64,000 nt of DNA from JAJDTR01 sp965220415 (GTDB lineage: Bacteria > Poribacteria > WGA-4E > JAJDTR01), in assembly GCA_965220415.1 (NCBI GenBank), contig OZ244829.1:4650001-4714000 (forward strand). The letters run 5' to 3'. This document shows positions 44,664 to 52,293 of the stretch, piece after piece. Below the pieces are notes generated by a model. The model was not told the origin of the DNA. It saw only the letters and a program-made list of their open reading frames with translations, and did no database searches. Every line of letters starts with the position of its first letter. Position 1 is the first letter of the stretch. Position numbers and translations under genes: made by a program.

Positions 44664-46060
44664 TGTTTTTCTTGCATCACGATTTTGCCCGAGTTGCTTA
44701 GCCCGACCTTGTATATTTGAATGACATTACAGGCCTCAATAATCAAGTGATGCGAAAATGTGGAATAGATTTTTGAGTAGTTGTTTAGTTCAGTCTAGAA
44801 CTTACGTACCAACAGGAAATCGCAACCTGGAGAGGGATTTTCTATCGCACTCCTTAATCAGTCGCTTGATCGCTCCTACATTACGTTCAGGGATTTCTAT
44901 GGGAATGCTATCGCGCTCGCTATCCACTCGCTTGAGGGATTTCTATCGCGCTCCTTATTCAGTCGCTTGATCCTCTGGAGTGCAGAAGTGGGAGGAATCG
45001 TGTTCTATTGACATCTCAATAGGACCTACGTGGCACCAGCCGGTCGGGAATCGGAGTTCCCTCGTACAAGGGTCGCGACCTGGAGATCGCTCCTACATTA
45101 CGTTCAGGGATCTCTATGGGAATGCTATCGCGCTCGCTATCCACTCGCTTGAGGGATTTCTATCGGGCTCCTTATTCAGTCGCTTGATCCTCTGGAGTGC
45201 AGAAGTGGGAGGAATCGTGTTCTATTGACATCTCAATAGGACCTACGTGGCACCAGCCGGTCGGGAATCGGAGTTCCCTCGTACAAGGGTCGCGACCTGG
45301 AGATCGCTCCTACATTACGTTCAGGGATTTCTATGGGAATGCTATCGCGCTCGCTATCCACTCGCTTGAGGGATTTCTATCAGGATCTACTATCGCCTTC
45401 ACTATTCGTTCAGTTGATCGCTCCTTATTCAGTCGCTTGATCCTCTGGAGTGCAGAAGCGGGGAGGAATCGTGTTCTATTGACATCTCAATAGGACCTAC
45501 GTGGCACCAGTTGGTCGGGAATCGGAGTTCCCTCGTACAAGGGTCGCGACCTGGAGAGGGATTTTCTATCGCACTCCTTAATCAGTCGCTTGATCGCTCC
45601 TACATTACGTTCAGGGATCTTCTATGGGAATGCTATCGCGCTCGCTATCCACTCGCTTGAGGGATTTCTATCGCGCTCCTTATTCAGTCGCTTGATCCTC
45701 TGGAGTGCAGGCGCGAAGAGGAATCGTGTTCTATTGACATCTCAATAGGACCTACGTGGCACCAGTTGGTCGGGAATCGGAGTTCCCTCGTACAAGGGTC
45801 GCGACCTGGAGATCGCTCCTACATTACGTTCAGGGATCTTCTATGGGAATGCTATCGCGCTCGCTATCCACTCGCTTAATCCTTCACTATACGTTCAGTT
45901 GATCGCTCCTTATTCAGTCGCTTGAGGGATCTCTATCGCGCTCCTTATTCAGTCGCTTGAGGGATCTCTATCGCGCTCCTTATTCAGTCGCTTGATCCCC
46001 GCTGGGGCTTTTAGAGGCTGGTGGGCGGTGCCCACCCTACAATTAGCCATTGATATCTTC
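44664..46060. repeat. 1.4-kb tandem array of 217-255-bp repeats interrupting the Gld-type gene set
   Basis: Units begin at GGACCTACGTGGCACCAG at 45022, 45239, 45493 and 45748; a diverged unit begins near 44802. Periods are 217, 254 and 255 bp. Each unit holds a GGTCGCGACCTGGAGATCGC part, two GATC modules and a tail that ends TTCTATTGACATCTCAATA. The longer units differ from the 217-bp unit mainly by one extra 36-bp module, at 45384-45419 in the third and at 45560-45595 in the fourth. The end (45890-46045) is several modules in a row and a GGTGGGCGGTGCCCACC hairpin. No gene is present. Confidence 0.9.
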
Positions 46061-47836
46061 ATGAACTTCCGAACTACGCTGATTATCTTCGTTTTATTTG
46101 CCCTATCTGCTGGCGGCTACTTCCTGTTTTGGGGTGGCGAATCGGAGGAAAGTTCCGGTAGCAACGAGCAGCCAACGATTAGCGAAGTCTATGGGCTAAG
46201 CGCTGACACGGTGCAACAAATTCGGTTGTCCTTCAAAGATCCAGCCTATCGACCTCTATCCATGACAAAGGGTGACAACGGCGAATGGCAGATAATCGAA
46301 CCCATTACGGCTTATGCGAATGGAGGCAGAGTATCCGAGATGCTGGGCGATCTCCTGAACAAGCGGATTAAACGCACGTTGGAAGTCACGAATCTAAGCC
46401 AGTTCGCGCTAGATGTGCCCAATATCCAGGTTGATTTATGGACGGATAGCGGAAATCCAAGCACATCCTTCCTGATCGGCAGCAAGACAGTCAACTATTC
46501 CGTCTACGCCAAGGAGGATTCGGAGTCTCACATCTTCCTGATCGAATCTAGCGCGCTGCAAGATCTCACGAAATCGCCCGCCGATCTCAGGACGCGAAAC
46601 GCGTTGAAGTTTGAACCGGAGGCGGTTACCGAAGTCATGCTTACGGTTGCCGGCACGGATGAGATTCGGTGCCTGAAAGAAGGTGAGGCGGAGTGGCAGA
46701 TGGCAGCACCTATTAACGCCAAAGCCGATGCCAAAGAGATTCGCTCAATCTTGGATGCGCTACACCTGTTGAAAGTGGCGGAATTCACAAAGGACGGGAC
46801 CACCGATTTGGCGGAATACAGTCTTGAAAATCCCCGCATTCACGTAAGCCTAGAATTGAGGCACGGGTCTCAAGCATTGCTAGTCGGGTCAGACATCCCG
46901 GACACGGCGCACGTCTATGTTAAGCCCGGTGCGCTTGAATCCGTCTATGCGGTCAACCGAGAGATCTTTGGCACGCTGGATAAGACTGCCTTCGATCTCC
47001 GCGACAAACGCGTTATTGATTTTCAGCGTACCGCAACCAAACGCTTTGAGATCCAAAGACGGGGAGAGGCAAAGATTGTCTGCTCAAAAGATCTGAAAGG
47101 GATATGGCAGATTGAAGAACCGGTGGCACTAAATGCGGATGCGGAGGTCGTAGACGATCTTCTCTTTGGCATCGACTCACTAAAGGCGGTCGAATTTGTG
47201 GCAGAACAACCTGCGAGCCTGAAGCGTTACGGTTTGGATGACCCGTCGATGCGAATCTCATTCTTCACACCGGATGAGCAGCCCGCCGTTTTACTGCTTG
47301 GGCACATGCAAGGCGGCATGGTCTATGCGAAAACCGGGAACGCCAAGCGGGTTGTCCTAGTGAAAAGCCAACTGCTAGAATTTGCCGGGTTGGGGGTTGC
47401 AGGGCTGCGCGATAAGCAGGTACTCGATTTTGAGAGTGAGGACGCATTTAAACTCACGTTGCGACACGGTAACGCACAACTGACCTGTCAAAAACAGGGG
47501 GTGAACTGGCGGCTGGTTTCGCCGGTGCAGGAGGACGCGAAAAACGGCGCCGTGAATAGCATAATCTATCGGCTCGGTGACTTGACGGCTGATAGATACT
47601 TGGCATCAGCGCCGGATCTCAACGTTACACGCCTGAATAAGCCGGAGGTGCAAGCCACCGTCACCCTGAAGAATCTGAAGGAGTACACGTTACAGATTGG
47701 TGCAACCGCCGAGAACGACCAACGCTACGCCCGTCTCCGCGCCGCGCCGGATACGGTTTTTCTGCTTGACCCTTCGATCCCGGACGAACTCAGAAAAACC
47801 GTTGCCGATCTCCGTCATGAAAGCAGTGGCTTGTAG
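46061..47836 (+). CDS. DUF4340-containing protein of the Gld-type transporter set
   Basis: 591 residues from ATG 46061. One N-terminal helix (about 5-24) anchors a periplasmic protein with four DUF4340-like repeats (GEWQIIEPITAYANGGRVSE, EWQMAAPINAKADAKEIRSI, GIWQIEEPVALNADAEVVDD, and NWRLVSPVQEDAKNGAVNSI). Such proteins accompany GldF/GldG-like transporters. The frame stays open upstream into the repeat array, but only the part from 46061 is conserved-looking. Confidence 0.85.
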   Translation: MNFRTTLIIFVLFALSAGGYFLFWGGESEESSGSNEQPTISEVYGLSADTVQQIRLSFKDPAYRPLSMTKGDNGEWQIIEPITAYANGGRVSEMLGDLLNKRIKRTLEVTNLSQFALDVPNIQVDLWTDSGNPSTSFLIGSKTVNYSVYAKEDSESHIFLIESSALQDLTKSPADLRTRNALKFEPEAVTEVMLTVAGTDEIRCLKEGEAEWQMAAPINAKADAKEIRSILDALHLLKVAEFTKDGTTDLAEYSLENPRIHVSLELRHGSQALLVGSDIPDTAHVYVKPGALESVYAVNREIFGTLDKTAFDLRDKRVIDFQRTATKRFEIQRRGEAKIVCSKDLKGIWQIEEPVALNADAEVVDDLLFGIDSLKAVEFVAEQPASLKRYGLDDPSMRISFFTPDEQPAVLLLGHMQGGMVYAKTGNAKRVVLVKSQLLEFAGLGVAGLRDKQVLDFESEDAFKLTLRHGNAQLTCQKQGVNWRLVSPVQEDAKNGAVNSIIYRLGDLTADRYLASAPDLNVTRLNKPEVQATVTLKNLKEYTLQIGATAENDQRYARLRAAPDTVFLLDPSIPDELRKTVADLRHESSGL

Positions 47837-47972
47837 CCAGTGGGAGATTGGAAAGTTAGAAGGTTACGGATTTGGAAGGGATTGTACCTACAAGGGTTAT
47901 TGTAAAGTAATACGTAATGCGTGATGCGTAATACGTGATGCGTAAGAAAATCCATCACTTGCATTAACTAAA

Positions 47973-48015
47973 TGGTTTATTTTCTAAAAAAATATGGTTA
48001 GTGTTGGGTGCCGGT
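47973..48015 (-). repeat. Dispersed repeat, inverted partner of 17257-17298
   Basis: The segment around ATATGGTTAGTGTTGGG is the reverse complement of the sequence upstream of the ABC ATPase gene at 17330, with a few mismatches. Both copies are intergenic and end in a GGTGC or GCACC word. Confidence 0.6.
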
Positions 48016-48074
48016 GGATCGCATTGTCTGAACTGTGATTTATGTGATGAAGTGATTGCCATGATTATCAATCC

Positions 48075-48274
48075 TTAGAACCTGTTTGAATAGTCGGTAG
48101 CAGCGCCATATTCAGCCATTTGGAGACAGGTATTGTCATGTTTTTGTATTGCCCGCTATATACCTGTGGGATCTCTATCGCGCTCCTTATTCAGTCGCTT
48201 GATCCCCGCTGGGGCTTTTAGAGGCTGGTGCGCAGTGCGCACCCTACAAATTGTACTTTTCAAACAGGCTCTTA
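48075..48274 (+). mobile_element. MITE copy 4 with TTA target duplication
   Basis: Ends GAACCTGTTTGAATAG (from 48078) and CTTTTCAAACAGGCTC (to 48271) are flanked by TTA (48075-48077, 48272-48274). One GATC module and an uninterrupted GGTGCGCAGTGCGCACC hairpin lie inside. About 194 bp. Confidence 0.85.
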
Positions 48275-48422
48275 GTTGCCCGTAATGAGTGGATTCAACC
48301 ATTACCTTGAAGCCACTTTGACTCCAGGAAGAAACCAAGTTTTCAGGAAAAAGGGATCTCTATCGTACTCATTATCCATTCGCTTGATGGTTTCGATATG
48401 CGTCGATTACTTAGCGAATGAG

Positions 48423-48555
48423 CTACTTTGCGTTGGGTATTATTGCGCTTTATTTTCCAGTGATAATTGTTTCTAATAGGACTTACGTAGCATCATTAGG
48501 TCGGGAATCGGAGTTTCCTCGTACAAGGGTCGCGACCTGGAGATCGCTCCTACAA
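48423..48555 (+). repeat. Dispersed intergenic repeat, full copy
   Basis: Forward copy of the unit at 25190-25331: TGCGTTGGGTATTATTGCGC, an AT-rich middle, AATAGGACTTACGTAGC, then the TCGGGAATCGGAG and GGTCGCGACCTGGAGATCGC parts. The second half is also the core of the array units at 45 kb. Confidence 0.75.
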
Positions 48556-48736
48556 ACCTTCGGTACATAATTGCGCAAAATTAACCGGTGCTGAGTATAA
48601 AGGCTGGTAGGATCACTATCGCGCTCATTATTCATTCGCTTGATCGCGGTGGATCTCTATCGCAGTCACTACGGGATCTTCTATCGCCTTCGCTGTCCAC
48701 TCAGTTGATCGTTCCTTTGATCGCACCCTACAGACC

Positions 48737-49738
48737 ATGCCAGCAAATCTGCCGCCCGAATACTACAAACTGAAACACCAGCTTGAAGCCGCAAGGGCGG
48801 ATGACGAACGCCTTTCGTTGCTTGAAGAGATGCTTCGCATTACGCCGAAGCACAAGGGCTCCGAAAAAGTGGTTTCCGATCTTCGGCGGAGGATTGCCAA
48901 ACTGCGCAACGCTCCCGACAAAAAAGGCGGGACTAAGCGGCACAGCCACCACATTCCCAAACAGGGCGCGGGACAGATCGTACTACTCGGGGCACCGAAC
49001 GTCGGAAAATCGCGGATTCTAGCGAGTTGCACCAACGCCAAGCCCGAGATAGCTCATACTCCTTTCACGACGCGAGAACCCATCATCGGCATGTTAAACT
49101 ACGAGAATGTGCAGTTTCAAATCATTGACACGCCGCCGGTGACAGCCGATTTCGTACAACCCGAAATCCTCGATCTCGCCAGAAATTCGGACTTGCTCTT
49201 GATTATTGTCAATCTCGGCGGCGACGACGTGTTGGACGAGGTCGAAGTCGTGACCTCCAAACTAGAAGCCGCCAAAATTGCAATTGCCCAGGACGTTCAT
49301 GGCGGCGAAGTAGATGGGAACAGTTCCTCTGCCGATAGCGGCTCAAGCAAACCGGCTGTAATTGTCGCGAACCAGATAGACGACCCCAACGCCTCTGATC
49401 GGTTGGAAATCTTGTCTGAATTTTACGGCGACACCTTTGAGATTCATCCTCTATCCGCCGCCACCGGGGAGGGGCGCGAACACTTGGAGAAAACCATTTA
49501 CGACCGGCTGAACATCCTGCGAGTGTACACCAAAACCCCCGGCAAACGCGTTGATCACGACGATCCGCTTGTCCTCCCGATCGGCAGCACGGTAATAGAC
49601 GCCGCCATGGAGCTGCATCGCGATTTCGCCGCGAATCTGAAGTTCGCCCGCGCTTGGGGTGTCAACTGGCACGATGGGCAATCCGTTAGCCGTGATGACA
49701 AGGTCCACGATGGCGACATTTTGGAATTCCACATTTGA
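48737..49738 (+). CDS. Obg/DRG-type GTPase with TGS domain
   Basis: 333 residues. A basic helical N-terminus (about 1-75) is followed by the G domain: G1 GAPNVGKS (85-92), G2 threonine in HTPFTTREP, G3 DTPP (131), and G4 NQID (about 212). A TGS domain ends the protein (about 265-333, VLPIGSTVIDAAMELHRDFA, then DGDILEFHI). Relatives bind ribosomes. The start lies only 10 bp after a repeat, so its promoter must lie within or before repeat DNA. Confidence 0.88.
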   Translation: MPANLPPEYYKLKHQLEAARADDERLSLLEEMLRITPKHKGSEKVVSDLRRRIAKLRNAPDKKGGTKRHSHHIPKQGAGQIVLLGAPNVGKSRILASCTNAKPEIAHTPFTTREPIIGMLNYENVQFQIIDTPPVTADFVQPEILDLARNSDLLLIIVNLGGDDVLDEVEVVTSKLEAAKIAIAQDVHGGEVDGNSSSADSGSSKPAVIVANQIDDPNASDRLEILSEFYGDTFEIHPLSAATGEGREHLEKTIYDRLNILRVYTKTPGKRVDHDDPLVLPIGSTVIDAAMELHRDFAANLKFARAWGVNWHDGQSVSRDDKVHDGDILEFHI

Positions 49739-50073
49739 GAAACAGGGGTCAGTGGTCAGTGATTAGTGCAAGATTGGAAACTTGGAAGGTCGGAAGGATG
49801 GAAGAGGGGAAGGTTGGAAGATTTCTTTTCAGGCTATTCTTAATGCTCCGATATGAAAGGCTCGGGACTTAATGGAGGCATAAGAACCGGCTGGATTTGC
49901 CAATCCAGCAGGAGCGGTTGGGGCCTAGATTGACATGTAAGTTTAGTATTGGAAGTTGCTTAGTTCAGTCTAGAACTTGAGCGCCAACAGGGAATCGCGA
50001 CCTGGAGATCGCTCCTACAGAAGACGCAATTGCTGACAGCGCGGAGTCTAGGTGCTAGTGCTTCATGAATGCA
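49739..50073. other. Gene-free gap with short repeats
   Basis: Purine-rich runs such as GGAAGGTTGGAAG (49775-49830) and one partial GCGACCTGGAGATCGCTCC repeat (about 49998-50020). No gene is seen. Confidence 0.5.
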
Positions 50074-50325
50074 CTAATCGGGTTTTGAAGCTGAATCCTT
50101 CATTTGGTCGGTACTGCGATCTTGAACATGAAATTCTAAATGCTTGATAAAGTGATCGTTTAATTCTCTGAGTCTACCGTCAATACCGCCTACTAACTTT
50201 GCTAAATTGGCGTGATCGGACTTCATCTCAGATTTTAAATCGTCTATTCGCTTATTAAGCATATAGAATACGAATAACAATATGCCTGGGGTTAAGACTA
50301 TTTCTGCAACTTTTTCAAGACTCAT
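50074..50325 (-). CDS. Small membrane coiled-coil protein, family member 1
   Basis: 83 residues from the ATG whose first base is 50325 (GGAGG immediately upstream; a GTG at 50337 would lie before that site). One N-terminal helix (VAEIVLTPGILLFVFYML) is followed by NKRIDDLKSEMKSDHANLAK and a coiled coil. Two further proteins of the same build are at 62406 and 63554. All three have a near-consensus promoter. The function is unknown. Confidence 0.75.
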   Translation of the reverse strand: MSLEKVAEIVLTPGILLFVFYMLNKRIDDLKSEMKSDHANLAKLVGGIDGRLRELNDHFIKHLEFHVQDRSTDQMKDSASKPD

Positions 50326-50378
50326 TTTTGCCTCCACCCGAAATGTATTGAGAATGTTTTCTGTAAAATCGTGGCTTC

Positions 50379-50407
50379 ATTATATCACAAAATAGGTAGA
50401 TTATCAA
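50379..50407 (-). promoter_or_regulatory. Near-consensus promoter of the small coiled-coil gene
   Basis: On the minus strand TTGATA (50407-50402), a 17-bp spacer and TATAAT (50384-50379) stand about 53 bp before the ATG at 50325. Confidence 0.75.
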
Positions 50408-50442
50408 ATCAGGATGCCGTGAGAATCGGAAAGCGTAACAAT

Positions 50443-50712
50443 CCTGTTTGAATAATCGGTAGCAAAGCAATTTTGGTCATTTGTAGGAAGTTTTTTCGCG
50501 TTTTTATATTTGTCTTCTGCGTACCTATGGGATCTCTATCGCATTGGGATCTCTATCAGGATTTACTATCGCCTTCACTATTCGTTCAGTTGATCACTCC
50601 TTATTCAGTCGTTTGATTCCACCCTACATATGTATTCGGTTGATCGCACGCTGGGGCTTTTAGAGGCTGGTGCGCAGTGCGCACCCTACAAATGTACTAC
50701 GAATGTATTCCT
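50443..50712 (+). mobile_element. MITE copy 5, truncated
   Basis: The left part CCTGTTTGAATAATCGGTAG matches the other MITEs, and the interior carries nested GATC modules (one 36-bp module inside another near 50550-50610) and a GGTGCGCAGTGCGCACC hairpin. The right terminal repeat and target duplication are missing, and the copy runs into the start of the von Willebrand A gene. Confidence 0.65.
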
Positions 50713-52293
50713 ATGAAAAGATCGTCGCCCTTCTTGATTTGCTCGCTCATCATTCACGTCGGCGCGCTGTTGCTGGCGATGTTGCTCTGGGTTGAGCCGC
50801 TTAGACCGCCGCTGCTTCCGCCCGAGTTCGATGTAGAGTTCTTCGAGTTTACGCGGCCCAAGACGCCGCCGCGGGAACCCGTAAAGACGCCCGTCAAGGA
50901 GCCGCCCGAGCCCGTCGTACAGGCGCCAACGCCCGCACCGCCCAAGCCAAAACCCGCCATGAATATGGATTGGACGGCAACCGAAATACTCCCGTCAACG
51001 CAGCGCGACACGATGCCTGCTGCGCCGGACAAGGCATCACCGGCGGAAAATCTGGCTTCCGCACCGCGCCGTGCGCCAACGGCTCGCAATGAAGTCCGAA
51101 CGCGAGACATCGCAGCCGTCGATCTGCTCCAAGTCAACCAAGAATACGTCACGGAGCCACCGGTCGGCAGTCCGCAGATTGACATGACAGGCGAAAAAGA
51201 GCTTGACGCCGATTCGCCCGATGTCCAACTCGACGAACTTAAATACTGGCACGGACGCGGACGCGCCATTCAGGGCACGCAGATGGGTAACTCTTCGGCT
51301 GGCGGCGGCGGAGGCAGTGCGGCCGCAACCGGAATACCGATACATCTCGACATGATGAACGCCATCGGTCGCGGCATCGCCGAGGCAGCCACAACGCGCG
51401 AAGTCGATCTCGTGTTTGTCATTGACAAAACCGGCAGTATGAGAGACAATGTGCGCGGTATCCGCGCCTACGTCGACGCTATCTTCGATCGACTGACGCG
51501 TGCAGGGCACGACACCGCCGTTGGACTGGTGGCTTTCGGCGAGGTGAAAATCTCGAAGTTAAAGGCGCGCGGCGTCACGACGGACCACGCAAAATTCAGG
51601 AACTGGCTGAGAAAGGTCAAGATGGAGGGCGGCGGGGACCTCGCCGAATCGGGGCTCGACGCCATCGCCGCCGCCCAGTCCAAAGTCAAATTCCGGCGGG
51701 GGGCTCAACGGTTCTTCGTCTTCGCGAGTGACGGCTCTTTCCACGATGCCGACTATGACGGCAAGTCGACGCACAGCCTCGATTCGGTTATCGCCTCTCT
51801 GCAGCGAGATCGGATTCGGGTGGATGTCATCGGAATCGACTACCTGCCGGTGAGACAGTTGGCGTTGGCGACAGGCGGAGTGTGGCGCAAAATCCCCGGC
51901 AGAGCGCAGGGCGAGTATACGCCCCCGATTACGCTGACCGCGAAAATGCTTTCCGAGTTCGGCGCGCTCAATTTCAAGGACAACTCGCTGGACGATGAGC
52001 TTGTCGTTCGAATCCCGCGCGATCCCCGTCCCTCATGGCTGGAGGTCACTTCGAAGGTGCTCAATCCGTTGGGTGAACGCTGCTACGGTCCGTTCACCGA
52101 GCGTCGGGAGCTGGCTAACATGAGCCGAGATGTCGTCACGCTTAACCCGCGCATAGATACCGCCCCGTTTCGGGGGTTGAAGGGAACCTATACTGTCATT
52201 TACCGCCTTGAAAACGACCTCGGTCACCGCAGCATACTGCGCCGCACATACGATTCGGCGCCGTTGGAAATCGTCGAAGGAACAACCGAATGA
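50713..52293 (+). CDS. Membrane-anchored von Willebrand factor A domain protein
   Basis: 526 residues from ATG 50713. An N-terminal helix (about 8-27) and a proline-rich TonB-like stretch (TPPREPVKTPVKEPPEPVVQ) are followed by a glycine-rich linker (about 195-205) and a vWA domain with the metal-site motif DKTGS (D238) and later VFASDGS. The metal site has threonine in place of the first serine. It overlaps the TPR gene by four bases (ATGA at 52290). Together they suggest an envelope-spanning scaffold. Confidence 0.82.
   Translation: MKRSSPFLICSLIIHVGALLLAMLLWVEPLRPPLLPPEFDVEFFEFTRPKTPPREPVKTPVKEPPEPVVQAPTPAPPKPKPAMNMDWTATEILPSTQRDTMPAAPDKASPAENLASAPRRAPTARNEVRTRDIAAVDLLQVNQEYVTEPPVGSPQIDMTGEKELDADSPDVQLDELKYWHGRGRAIQGTQMGNSSAGGGGGSAAATGIPIHLDMMNAIGRGIAEAATTREVDLVFVIDKTGSMRDNVRGIRAYVDAIFDRLTRAGHDTAVGLVAFGEVKISKLKARGVTTDHAKFRNWLRKVKMEGGGDLAESGLDAIAAAQSKVKFRRGAQRFFVFASDGSFHDADYDGKSTHSLDSVIASLQRDRIRVDVIGIDYLPVRQLALATGGVWRKIPGRAQGEYTPPITLTAKMLSEFGALNFKDNSLDDELVVRIPRDPRPSWLEVTSKVLNPLGERCYGPFTERRELANMSRDVVTLNPRIDTAPFRGLKGTYTVIYRLENDLGHRSILRRTYDSAPLEIVEGTTE

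Larger units (their letters stand above)
47837..48736. other. Gene-free, repeat-filled gap before the TGS GTPase
   Basis: From left: a short tandem of TAATGCGTGATGCG-like words (47907-47945), the inverted partner of the 17257 repeat (47973-48015), MITE copy 4 (48075-48274), the dispersed GCGTTGGGTATTATTGCGC unit (48423-48555), then GATC modules (48600-48720) ending just before the GTPase start. No gene is seen. Confidence 0.7.

Noticed and set aside
44758..45493. Open frames in the repeat array (similar peptides with SIALAIHSLD)
   Set aside because: The frames arise from repeated GATC modules, which happen to be open in several frames; similar peptides appear in every repeat-filled gap and on both strands.
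44802..45990. Tandem array as a CRISPR array
   Set aside because: The repeated units are more than 200 bp and nearly identical throughout; there are no unique spacers of constant length and no cas genes.
50669..50695. GGTGCGCAGTGCGCACC hairpins as operators of the downstream genes
   Set aside because: They occur in many unrelated gaps and in variants, often split by other repeats, which fits mobile hairpins rather than a regulatory site.
50754..51510. Long minus-strand open frames opposite the vWA gene
   Set aside because: They mirror the GC-rich codon pattern of the plus-strand gene, have low-complexity sequence and no ribosome binding site; the plus-strand frame has recognised domains.
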